Assembly: GCA_023614405.1 (NCBI GenBank)
Contig: CM042689.1
Coordinates: 304,149,132 to 304,213,131 of the forward strand
Reading direction: 5' to 3'
DNA: 64,000 bases
Source: Avena insularis
Lineage: Eukaryota > Streptophyta > Magnoliopsida > Poales > Poaceae
Part shown: piece by piece, positions 1-10,800 of the stretch
Layout: the number at the start of each line of letters is the position of its first letter
Position numbering within the stretch: the first letter of the stretch is position 1
Notes under the pieces: model-generated
What the model was told of the DNA's origin: nothing
The model's input: the letters and a program-made list of their open reading frames with translations, nothing else
Databases searched by the model: none
Made by a program: the position numbers and the translations under genes

Positions 1-240
1 GAAAATCCTAAGTGCCCACCCGCTGAAATTCAGCGACTAGGCACTCGGGGACTGGACATCGAAAATCCTAAGTGCCCACCCGCTGATATTCAGCGACTAG
101 GCACTCGGGAACTGGACATCGAAAATCCTAAGTGCCCACTCGCTGAAATTCAGCGACTAGGCACTCGGGGACTGGACGCTACAAAAACACTAAGAATCTG
201 ACCACTGAAATTCAGCGGCCCGATCCTCGGGGACTGGACA
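1..240. repeat. 60-bp minisatellite, four visible copies
   Basis: Copies at 1-60, 61-120 and 121-180 differ by only a few bases; a fourth (about 181-240) is more diverged. The array probably extends left of the window. Each unit has a short inverted repeat (CGCTGAAATTCAGCG) and ends in CTCGGGGACTGGAC, which resembles the element's polypurine tract CTCAGGGACTAC at 2624-2635. On the - strand the array lies immediately downstream of a splice-donor-like GTATGT at 243, so it would be intronic to the antisense gene. Confidence 0.95.
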
Positions 241-243
241 TAC

Positions 244-2144
244 CTAGATGGCTGCGCCCAGCATGCCGTGAAGTTGCAGTGCGTCCACAGACGCAAGCAT
301 GACCAGAGTGTGTCCGTGACGCTGCTCGACCTCTGTCTCGGCGACCCCAGGCGTCTGGCTCGTTGGCGCCGCGCCACTCGCTGTGGCCGCTTTGGCCATA
401 AAGCGAGGGAAAGTTGCAGCGGATGCCACGGCACCACTAGGAGCCGGCTCGGCCACTTCTGGCGAAGCAACAGCCTCCTTGGTCTTTGAGGCCACCTCCG
501 CCGCAGTCGGAGGTTCGCTCAGAGCAACCGCCGTGTCGTCAGAGACTGTGACGACGTCGTCGCCTCTGGCCCTCTTGGCACTGTCAGCGGGAGCAGCGAC
601 TTCATCGGTTTTCCTCTTCCGTGAGGGGTCCTCCCCGGTGACGACTGGCGGAACCTTGGCCACAGAAGGATGGCCGATCTTTTTAACTCCAGTCCTATGA
701 AACAACGATATGAATAAGACTGTCCAACTACAACGGAAGACAAGCAGATGGACATGACTTACTTGGCGACTGGTATGAACGCAGAACGGTGCGGATGCTG
801 GCAGGCTTGTCCAGCTCGCGCCGCCTCGCCCTTAGCCGAGCTGGTGGCGTCAGAACTGGTCGCAGATCGGGGTGGAGATGTTTGTTTTGCCGGCCTCGTC
901 TTCCTTTTCGGCGGAGCCTTCGCCTCCTTCTTCTCTTTCTTTTTCTTCTTCTTCGACGGCGTGGCCTCACGATGTGAGGTGTGCTCGAGAAGCTCGTCGT
1001 CATCATCATCGTGAGGCTCGAGGCTTTTACTCGCTTCGAGATCGCGCTGGTGTTGCCCGCGAGTCTTGCGAACTGTTGGGGCGGCGTCTTCCATGGGCCC
1101 GTCTTCGTCGGTGTCGTCATCATCACCATCGTCGCTCTCGACGTCACCTTTGGCGGACGGCGACTCGCTCCCGTCCTGGATGGACGAGCTAGAGTTCTTG
1201 TCGTTTGTGGGTGGGAGCCACCCTTCCACCACTTGGAACAACTACAATAAGCATGAGACAGCGTCAGCACAACCGCGAATGCATCATCTGTGACTGCGAG
1301 TGGTGGCGAAATGGCGACTTACCGTCCAGGTACACCTCCTGGGTAATTTTCTTCAGGGCCAGAGTGTAGTCGTCAAGATGCCACTCGGCGAAGGAAGACT
1401 TCGTCGGATCGTCCTTACCCGTGTACTCGTACATGTAATGGTCGCGGCGGGCCAAGGGCACGAGCCGCCGCCCGAACCAGCAGTTGTAGAGGTTAATGGT
1501 CTGGAGGCCCTTCTTCTTCAGACCGCGGATGGTTTGCAACATTTCATCGACAACCATCTGCTGATCCAGCGGGAGCTTGCCGACACCGACGGCCGATTCG
1601 GCCGGTCGGCGGAGTACCTTGGAAGCGCCACCTCGCCGTTTGGAGTCGACTCGGTGATGTAGAACCAGGATTTCTTCCATTCGTTTGCCGCCTTGGCGGG
1701 GAGCATCAGGTCGAAGAACGACGCCTTCGACTTTAGCTGGAAAGTCAGGCCACCCGTAGCCAGCATCGGGCCGCCTGATTCTTCGCGGCTGATCCTCCCA
1801 TGGAACAGATCTTGTCACAAGGGGAAGTAGGGCCTAGAGCCCAGATAGCACTCGCAGAACGCCACGAAAATGGCAAGCTGCTCGATGCTATGCGGGCCTA
1901 GGTCCAACGGCTGGATCCTGTAGTAGGCGCAGAAGCACCGGAAGAAGAGAGAAGTAGGAAACCCCAGCCCCCGCTCCAGGTGGCTGGTGAAGCAGATGAA
2001 TTCTCCCTCGCGCAGGTCCGGTGTCACTTCTCCGGCCGCGGGGATGCTCCATCTGCCGGCGCGCAGGATCCCGCCCTCTTCGAAGGACGCCAGTAGCGCC
2101 CTGGTACACTTGGATCTGCCCCATGGTTTGGTGGAGGGGGCCAT
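244..2144 (-). pseudogene. Antisense ORF of the Tat element (putative gypsy type transposon protein), broken
   Basis: Function is unknown. The N-terminal part (2144 down to about 1323) matches the corresponding part of 50904-51962: both contain a CxxYLGxRP motif, an IRP/LKSK-to-WKKSWFY/WQRTYFY stretch, and an ending like MYEYTG...LDGK. I recall this domain as PF04195, 'putative gypsy type transposon'. Here it is split over three frames (2144-1815, about 1766-1518, about 1520-1323), so at least two frameshifts are present. A GTAAGT donor follows LDG at 1322. A second exon (about 1241-762) is very acidic, then has a long Lys/Arg run (SKKKKKKEKK), and ends at a GTAAGT donor. A third exon (about 696-244) starts after TTTCATAG and contains a basic RKRK stretch and many Ala/Pro/Ser residues. 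Exon joins are inference. I did not see the coiled-coil 3' exons; they would lie left of the window. Confidence 0.7.
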
Positions 2145-2270
2145 TGGTTGGAAGTTCGTGGAGGTCGGGGCTCTCTGGACTGGTTGGATTGCGATGCGGA
2201 GTGGAAAACAAAGATGGGCGAGATCGGAGGAAGGACAAAGGAGTCTTTCCCCGTTCGCCTGTCATTCTCC

Positions 2271-2277
2271 TTATATA
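2271..2277 (-). promoter_or_regulatory. TATA box of the antisense gene
   Basis: On the - strand this reads TATATAA within CGCTATATAAGG, about 130 bp upstream of the antisense start codon (2142-2144). Spacing and sequence suit a Pol II core promoter firing opposite to the retrotransposon. The stretch from here to the polypurine tract (2280-2620) holds no ORF or other signal that I can see. Confidence 0.5.
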
Positions 2278-2623
2278 GCGGCTGCTACCCGCCAATTTTG
2301 GGAGCCGTTACTACGCGGTAATTACGCCGAAGTTACCGTTGGATTACCCCAACGGCTAGTTTTGACCCCACTTGACGGTCCAACTTCATCCATTCGACTC
2401 GTGGCTCCGCGCGACTCGACGATTCGCCGACCTGATCACTATAACAGTGACTGAGTATTCGCCAACCCGATCGCCGAGCTGCGACCCGATTGGTCGCCGT
2501 TATTGCGACTGGGATAACTAGTTTTTCCTTTATTCAGGAGTCCTCCGCCGATTCGACTGGGCGTCCGCATTGGACCCGTATACTTCGACTACCAGCGAAC
2601 GCCTGCGACCAATCAACGACGGC

Positions 2624-2635
2624 CTCAGGGACTAC
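2624..2635 (+). other. Polypurine tract of the Tat element
   Basis: CTCAGGGACTAC lies directly before the 3' LTR. It is the counterpart of CTCCGGGGGCTAC at 52551-52563 in the complete relative, the primer site for plus-strand DNA synthesis. Confidence 0.6.
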
Positions 2636-3125
2636 TAATGGGGATATGCCTACCGGGGTATACCCAGCAGGACGTTTCCTATTGGCCTAGGTACCAGCGA
2701 GTGGGCCTGCAGGACGGCGACTGGATCAAGATCTAGCGTGGACTCAAGCGATTGGAAGTTGAAGGCCCAGAAGCGTAGATAGGCCCAGTCGGATTAGGTT
2801 AAAGAACCGCTGAAACCTTAACTGATTCGGTTGAGATCTGTAAACCCTAGGGAGGTGAGTCTATATAAACCTCCCTAGAGGACGCATAGAGGATACGTTC
2901 CATCATACACCCAAGCAACTCGCTGCCTAACCGCCGAGCTCGCTCCATTGTACTCTCCCCATAATACAATCTACCAGGAGTAGGTCTTTACCCTCCGGGG
3001 GGCCGAACCTGGGTAAATCCTTGTGTCTCAGCCCTCATCTCGCACCGCAGATGGCTGGCCGCCCTTGCCCCATGTTCTACTACTCGCTGCCGATTGCAGC
3101 ATCTGTCGTGGTCATTCCCACGACA
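2636..3125 (+). repeat. 3' LTR of the Tat element (490 bp)
   Basis: It starts TAATGGGGATATGCC; the relative starts TGTTGGGGATATGC, so the canonical TG has mutated to TA. It ends CCACGACA, as do both LTRs of the relative. A TATATAA box is at 2862-2868. Near the end it shares CAGGAGTAGG and CCGAACCTGGGTAA-type sequence with the LTRs at 35726 and 52564. Confidence 0.8.
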
Positions 3126-3303
3126 GTATATGTTGTAATGACTTTGTATTATTATGATATTATGTGTAATATGTGAAATATGCATATTTGGATTTTCTTT
3201 GGATCTTCATTGTGTGACTAGTTATGTGCGTAAAGTCGAGCTCAGAACACATGTGCATGATGTAATTATGAGTATTCTCTTTATGTTGTAGGACTAGAGG
3301 GTC

Positions 3304-4253
3304 ATGGATATGGGTGTAGAAACTGAAGCTGAACAACAGCGGATGGAACATGAGGCCAAGGAGAAGGCCGATGCAGATGCAGCAAATCAGGGAGCATTAC
3401 CACCGCCACCAATGAGGTCGTTAATGGAGCAGAACGTTATGCAGTACATGCAAATGATGCAAGAGACCCAGAACAAGTTCATGGAGGAGTTGCTGGGACG
3501 AGCAAATCATAGGGCACCTGAAGGTACAGGAGTGAGTCTATATGTCTTCCAGAATGCAAGGCCGTTACCTTTTGCATCAGCTCCTGAACCAATGGAAGCA
3601 AAAGATTGGCTAGCAGATACAGAAAGAAATATGAATACTGTAGGTTGCAATGATGAGGAGAAATTGAGGTATGCAACTCATCTTCTGACTGGACCTGCAG
3701 CATCATGGTGGGAGAATCAGTTGTCCATGCAACAACTAGGAATGGAGTACACCTGGGAAGAGTTTAAACAGAGATTCCGTGAATATCATGTTCCGGAGAG
3801 TGTTATGGAGTTAAAGCGAAGAGAATTTGAAGAGCTGCAGCAGGGATATACTAGTGTTATGAAGTATATCCGAGAGTTTAGTCAACTATCTCGTTATGCT
3901 GAGGAAAAATTAATACGGAGGAAAATAGGAAGAAGTGTTTCCTGCGTGGATTAAATCCATTTGTGAGGATGCAGTTGAGGTTGGCTAATAAGCAAACTTA
4001 TCAGCAGTTGCTAGATGCAGCTATTACCTTCAAAGATGACTACAAGAATGTCCAAGAGGATCGAAGGAAGAGAGCTAAGAAGGAAACCAAGAGGATACAA
4101 GCAAGCAAGCCCAAGCCCAGTTTGGAATTCAAACCAAGGAATAGGACTTATAACAACAACAATTCCAATCGGAGTGCAAATTCAAATGCAAATAATATTA
4201 TATGTCACAATTTCAAACTCCCAGGGCATAGGAGCAGGGATTGCCCGAAATGA
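3304..4253 (+). pseudogene. gag: Chromovirus gag, frameshifted
   Basis: Gag forms the virus-like particle. The start used is the ATG at 3304 in an uninterrupted frame. Residues about 100-200 carry the retrotransposon gag fold (AKDWLADTERNM ... ATHLLTGPAASWW ... FREYHVPESVMELKRREF). The frame is lost around 3925 (VSCVD stop at 3952-3954), while the expected continuation FLRGLNPFVRMQL is in the next frame and runs to 4253. A zinc knuckle ICHNFKLPGHRSRDC is present, but the second Cys of the CCHC set is Phe. A run of Asn (NNNNSNRSANSNANN) lies just before it. The sequence after the frameshift is in phase with pol. Non-functional as it stands. Confidence 0.85.
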
Positions 4254-7200
4254 GTAATTGTATGACATGCTTGTGGTCAGAGAGGTGACATCAAGCCCAA
4301 TTGTCCAACCAAACCACAAGGAGGTTGGCCGGTTCGATATGGAAGGCAAGCCAGTGGAGGAAATGGACAGCCCAATAAGGGAGGAAATAATGGCAAGAAC
4401 AACAATGGCAAGAGGAACAGACCTACCGGGAAGCTGAACTGTGCAACCCTCGAGGAGGTGGATAATTCGGAGAATGCAGTGATAGGTACGCTCAATATCC
4501 TTACCAATCCCGGCAAAGTTCTATTTGATACTGGTGCAACTACTTCATTCATTTTTGAAGAATTCTGTGATAAGTTCGGGATTAGAAGGGCAATGTTAGA
4601 AAACCCTATGAACGTAGTTACGGCAGGGGGAATGTGATTGTATGCCACATTAAACAAGATCAGGTATCTCGATCTGTGGTTGTACATACTTTGCAGACCT
4701 TTATGTGATTTCTTTGAAGGGAATTGCAGTATGCTGGGGATGGACTGGATGATGGAACATGGAGCTCAGATAAATTATGAGGAGAAAACCGTCTCAATCA
4801 AAACTCTAAGTGGAGCAAGGATAGTTTACCAAGAAGATAAGCATAACCATATCATGGTGTATCTACAGTTGAACTCAATGAAAGAGTTCAAATTGGAAGA
4901 TATTCTGGTAGTAAATGAATTTCAAGATGTTTTTCCAGCAGACCGACCTGGAATGCCACCAGATCGGGAGATAGAGTTCACTATTGATCTAATTCCCGGT
5001 ACAACACCAATAGCTCGAGCACCATATAAGATGGGACCAAAAGAATTAAAAGAACTCAAAGAGCAAATTGATGAGTTAGCCAGAAAAGGGTTTATTCAGG
5101 AAAGTGTATCTCCATGGGGAACACCAGTAATCTTTGTGGATAAGAGGGATGGTGGAAGAAGGATGTGTGGAGATTATAGAAATCTGAACAACGTTACTAT
5201 CAAGAATAAGTATCATTTACCAAGGATCCAAGATTTGTTTGATCAAGTGAAAGGAGCCGGAGTATTTTCAAAGATCGACTTAATATCTGGATACCATCAA
5301 ATAAAAATCAAACTGGAAGATGTTCCAAAGACAGCATTTGTCTCAAGATATGGACACCATGAGTATCTGGTAGTACCATTTGGTTTGACCAATGCACCAG
5401 CAATATTCATGAATCTGATGGACAAAATCTTCATGCCATATCTGGATAAGTTCGTCATAGTCTTTATTGATGATATTCTGATATATTCCAAGGATAAGGA
5501 AGAGCATGCTGATCATTTGAGAATAGCATTGCAGACACTAAGGGAACATAAACTTTATGCTAAGTTCAGTAAGTGTGAATTTTGGATAGATGAGGTAGAA
5601 TTCCTCGGCCATGTGATTAGTAAGGATGGAATTGCTATAAATCCATCTAAAGTTCAGTCAGTACTAGAGTGGACTACACCAACCAATGTGAAGCAAATTC
5701 GAGGTTTCTTAGGAATGGCTGGTTATTATCAGAGATTCATTGAAGGTTTCTCCAAAATAGCTGGACCAATGACCAAATTTCTAATAAAGAATACACCATT
5801 CAATTGGGATGAGAAGTGTGAAGCAAGTTTTCAGGAGTTGAAGACCAGGTTAACCACAGCTCCAATCTTAGCAGTTCTAGAAACAGGGAAAGACTTTAAA
5901 GTATACTGTGGTGCATCTAAAGAAGGTTTGGGTTGTGTGTTAATGCAAGATCGGAAGGTGATTGCTTATGGTTCAAGACAACTGAAACCACATGAAGTCA
6001 ATTATCCAACTCATGATTTCGAGTTAGCAGCAGTAGTCTTTGCGCTGAAAGGATGGAGGCATTTTCTTTATGGAGCCAGATGTGAGTTATACACTGACCA
6101 TAAAAGTCTCAAATATTTCTTCACACAAAAGGAATTGAATATGAGACAAAAGCGTTGGTTGTAACTAATCAAAGATTATGATTTAACAATCAACTATACT
6201 CCAGGGAAAGCAAATGTTGTAGTTGATGCTTTAAGCAGAAAGAGTGCAGACATTCAGCCTAGCAATCGGGAGCTACCAAAAGAGTTACAAATGGACTTGG
6301 AAAGATTAGAGCTGCAATTCATTAGAACAGAGGTTCTTGGAGGATTAGCTACTATGCAGGTAGTTGCAGAGCAGGACAGTGATCGTAAGCACGAAATTTT
6401 TAGACATCAAGCAGAAGATCCTTTCATTGCTGAGGAAATTCGGAGGTTATCTCAAGGGCAAAAATCAGTTTTTCGCCTTGGAGATTATGAGTCTTTATGG
6501 TTTCAAGACCGTCTTTGTGTTCCTGATGTGACTGAGATTCGTGATGTCATACTCAGGGAAGCACATGAAACACCATATTCTATACATCCAGGAAGTACTA
6601 AGATGTATATGGACTTGAAAGAACTATTCTGGTGGAATAACATGAAAAGGGACATTGCTAAATATGTATCAGAATGCCATACTTGCCAAAGGGTGAAGGC
6701 TGAACATCAAAGTCCAGCAGGACCATTACAACCTTTGGAAATTCTCGAATGGAAGTGTGAGGAAATAGGTATGGACTTCATCACAGGATTACCCATGACA
6801 CCTAAACGGAAGGATATGATATGGGTAATTGTGGACAGACTCACTAAAAGTGCACATTTTATTTCGGTAAATCAGAAAGATAATGCCGAGAAGTTAGTAG
6901 AAGTTTACATCAAAGATATAGTAAGTAAGCATGGAGTGCCCAAAAAGATCGTAACTGATAGGGGATTAGTGTTTACTTTTTCATTTTGGAAGCAATTGCA
7001 TGAAGCACTTGGTTCAAAGTTAGATTTTAGCACAGCCTATCATCCAGAGACATGATGTCAAACAGAAAGAACAAATCAGATACTAGAAGACATGTTAAGA
7101 GCTTGTGCATTAGATTTTGTAGGTACATGGGAAGATCATCTACCATTGGCAGAATTTTCCTACAATAATAGCTATCAGAGTAGTCTGAAGCCAGCTCCAT

Positions 7201-7775
7201 ATCAAGTTCTGTATGGAAGGAAGTGTAGACCACCAATATGTTGGTATGAGCCTGGAAGCAGCAAAGAATTTGCACCGGACTATATTCAGGAAAAACAAGA
7301 TATCATTTATAAGATCAAGGATAGACTGAAAATAGCTCAGAGTAGGCAGAAAAGTTATGTTGATCAAAGTCGAAGATCTTGGCATCCAGGAGTGGGAGAC
7401 ATGGTATATTTGAAAGTAAGTCCAATGAAAGGGGTGAAAAGATTCGGAGTTAAAGGAAAATTGAGTCCAATATACATCAGACCATTCAAGATATTGAGTC
7501 AGAACAAGACGATAGCTTATGCTTTAGAGTTACCATCAAGATTGTCTCAAGTGCATAATGTTTTCCATGTGTCACAACTTTGTAAATGTTTGAAAGTTCC
7601 GGATGATGTAATCACACATCAGGAGATAGAACTACAAGCAGACTTGACCTATGTTGAAAAGACCTGTAAAATTTTGGAAGAAAACTGGAAAAGGTTGAGG
7701 AATAGGGCAATCAAATATTGCAAGGTACAGTGGGAATATCACCCTCAAAGGGAAGCCACTTGGGAGAAAGAATAG
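4254..7775 (+). pseudogene. pol: Chromovirus pol: protease, RT, RNase H, integrase, chromodomain
   Basis: One frame carries the whole polyprotein, interrupted by stops at 4254, 4266, 4635, 6162, 7053 and 7773. Protease has the active-site string LFDTGATTS (about 4520-4550). RT (about 5030-5520) has YRNLNNVT, a GYHQI box and the catalytic FIDDIL. RNase H (about 5890-6130) begins [11 protein letters not shown], where the first catalytic Asp is Gly, and ends with YTDHKSL. Integrase has an H-H-C-C zinc finger (CHTCQRVKAEH), catalytic Asp in GMDF and VTDRG, and Glu in QTERTNQ just after the 7053 stop. The C-terminus KYCKVQWEYHPQREATWE is chromodomain-like, which places the element among chromoviruses. 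Only nonsense changes break pol, so it decayed by point mutation. Confidence 0.92.
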
Positions 7776-7838
7776 GATTTAAGAAAAGCCCATCCAGAAC
7801 TATTCAGGTACATCTCAACAAACTTCGGGACGAAGTTT

Positions 7839-7856
7839 AATTTAAGGGGGGAAGTC
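7839..7856 (+). other. Polypurine tract of the chromovirus
   Basis: TTAAGGGGGGAAGTC directly precedes the TGTAACATCCC start of the 3' LTR, a very common arrangement in plant chromoviruses. Confidence 0.85.
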
Positions 7857-10800
7857 TGTAACATCCCAGCATTTAGGAACCAACAAAGGGTAGATTTAGG
7901 AATTTGTGATATTGCATGCATTCATCTGTGAAAATGTGGGTAAATTTTTTGCCAAATAAAAACCTAAAGTGATCAAGGTTTCTTTCATACTTTGAGATTA
8001 GGTATAGTCTTGAAGGATGATTGTTATAGACTTTGATATGATCTTTGTGGACTTATGTGTTTTGGGAAATGAAATTTGAATTTAAACTTGAGTGTTGAAT
8101 TTATAGTTCAAAAGAATTTAAAGTTATGTCTGAGTATTATACTTTAGTCAAGAGTTAATAATTAGTAGTTCAAACTTTATATAAAGAAAACAATTAAGAA
8201 TAAGAATCTCATTTCAAATTTATTCAATAAATAAGTTACACAAATGAAACTTATGTGAATGAGCAACAAACTTTACAATAGTAAATAAATAAAACAATAA
8301 TCTTTATTTATTGACTAATAGTACAATCTTTATTACAAAAGAATAAAATAAAAAGTACAAAAGAATAAATTAAAGATTACAATTGAATCAGAGAGATATT
8401 ACAAGTGACTATTCTATAGAGAAAAAAAGAAAAAACCTAAACTAAAGTCTTGATCTTCAAATCTGGTACCTGCAAAATAAACAGAAACTTAAAAAAAGTT
8501 ATTTTACTCTCAGAATTGACAGTGAAGTGCACTGTTCAAGATTTCATCATTGAGTAATCTTTTAAAAGGGGAAAATTTCACCAATATGAAATAATATATC
8601 TCTTATAATTTTAAGCCATAAGTCAAATAAACAGCAAGGAGGGGAAAGTTTCACCAGCCAGGTAAAAGGTAATCTGATAAAAGTAACTTTCAAATTCAGA
8701 ACATATCCACAAGTTGTGCAGTAGGCACACAGGAAGCACACACACCAAACTGCATGGTGTGTGTCAGCACCACAGCAACAACACAATCAAACAAAACCAT
8801 CAACACAGCCGTGGGAAGCCAACCCCACACCATTTTCTTGTTCTTACACACCAAGCACAGCAGCTCAGCAGCTAAACCAAACCAAAGCCAAGCTAGATCA
8901 CACCAATAAAAACCCTGGATCACATCACCAAAATGGTGACATAAGGAGGGGGTAGATCAGGTGGATAGCAAGGACAGGATCAAGCCATCAGGACCAGGAG
9001 GTGAAGGACTAGATCAAGAACAAGCCTAGGAGCTGGAAATACCAGGAGAGCACCAGATCAAGCTACCACAAGATCAACCACTAGCAACCCCAACATCAGA
9101 TGAGTGTGGTGAGTAAAATAGACCATCACCTGATCTATCTGTCTAAGATTAGACAAGCATTCATGATCTGTATATTACTCAAATTCTCAGAAAGCACCCA
9201 AGTGGGGTGAATCCATCACTGAAGTTTATAAACACTAAAAGCAATCAGAAAAGTATAAGGATCCAACTAAGATCTCAGGACAACATCATTGATCTAAGAA
9301 ATCAAGCTATATTTCAATTCAAGAATGAATATAGCCAAGATTTAAAATTCTAGGCACATCTCTAAGACAAGAGTAGAACCTTAGAATTTAATCTTATGGA
9401 TCTATATAAGTTATCAAGCCACAATCAATTTTCCCCAACTTTGTTTCAAGAAACAGTAGCTGGTATCACTACCAGAACCAATCCATGAGAAACAACAAGA
9501 CAAAGGCTTAATCCCTAAACTTCAGACCAACATCATGGGTTCTAGGGATGCAAGGAAAGAGAATTCCACTTATATATAATACCAAGCCAATTTTAAGCCT
9601 GAATAAGATCAAACCAAGTAATAGAATCTAGTCTTGTGTGCCATACAAGGACGGTGTTACAAGAACAGTACTAAACTAAGCAGGTTAAGCATCCAATCTT
9701 CACAGATACAACCAACCAACTATAAATCATTTTCCTGACATCACATGAATCATAATCAGGAGATTCCATATATATGTTTTCACTGTAAGAGACCATTTTT
9801 GATCTCAAGCTATATATCAATTCTTAGGCCAACAGTACTAATACAGTGATTTCATCACACAACACTCACTGTCATTAACCAAGAAATGATAGTGGTGAGC
9901 TAGTAAAACCACTAGATTTCCCAAGTATTGCTTCTAGAGCAACTTTACCATCTGAACCATATCAAAATTAATCCATAGAATCATTTGATAAACCACTAGC
10001 ATCACCACAGCTAACCATCAGCCGTAATCCACAACAAGTCACCACTCAACAGGTTCAAGGATAATCAATACATGATCCAATTCATCAAAATATCTAATCC
10101 ACAAAGGGGTATGAATCCTAAGCAGAACAAACCATCTTAATTAGGACAGGAAACTAACCAGGAAAGGCCACTACTAACATCTAGCATGGGATGGCCTAGC
10201 ATAGAGTGCATGAGAGGGAGAGGAACAACTTACCGAAGGTCCTTGCTATAGAATAGAAGAGGAAGAAGAGGAGGCCGACGAACATGGCGGCATGGGGAGC
10301 ACCCCCAAGGGGGCGCTGCAACCCACACCACGCCATGGCAGTGACCATAGCCATGCCTGGGGGCGAGGAGCATCAGCGCGCCGCATGACAACAGCGGCGG
10401 CGTCAGTACCAACGCCAACCCCAAACCCTAGGGTTCAGAACGACATCAATCTGGCCACAGGAGGGCTCCAGGTCCAAATCGAATTGGACAGGAGGGTAGA
10501 TCAGGGCCGACAACCTCATCCTGCACCACGACGGCGGCCAGGGTGGTCCACGGCGGCATGAATCGCTGACCACCGGGTCGGGGGAGGAGAAGGAGAGAGG
10601 TGAGCGCGAGAGAGACAGAGAGTGTTGGGCTGGGTTGGGCCAAGACCCCTTCAGGGTGTTGTTTTGAGTTTGCCCTACTAGGCCACAAGGGCCCAACAAA
10701 CCCAAACAGTCAGCCCAAAACTTTTAGAAGCAGTTTTAATAATTGGAAAAAGACCAAAATACCCCTAAATTAAATAAATTCTAGAAAATAAATAAAAATC

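Larger units (their letters stand above)
1..3125 (+). mobile_element. 3' end of a Tat-lineage Ty3/Gypsy retrotransposon
   Basis: This is the right-hand end of an element whose gag-pol lies left of the window. In order it holds a 60-bp minisatellite, an antisense (- strand) gene, a polypurine tract and a 3' LTR (2636-3125) ending in CCACGACA. The same layout and a similar LTR length (490 versus 487 bp) occur in the complete element at 35726-53079, so the two belong to the same lineage though they are clearly diverged. An antisense ORF between pol and the 3' LTR is a known trait of the Tat lineage (Grande, RIRE2, Retand). The five bases after the LTR, GTATA (3126-3130), are the expected TSD, but the left copy is outside the window. 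The element sits in the leader of the chromovirus whose gag starts at 3304. Confidence 0.85.

Noticed and set aside
759..1014. Overlapping + strand ORFs rich in Ser and Phe opposite the Lys-rich antisense exon
   Set aside because: They mirror the AAG/GAG-rich antisense exon and contain no domain; they are complementary-strand artefacts.
8562..8955. Short ORFs on both strands in the chromovirus LTR
   Set aside because: No homology recognisable, no conserved start context, and they lie in the non-coding LTR.
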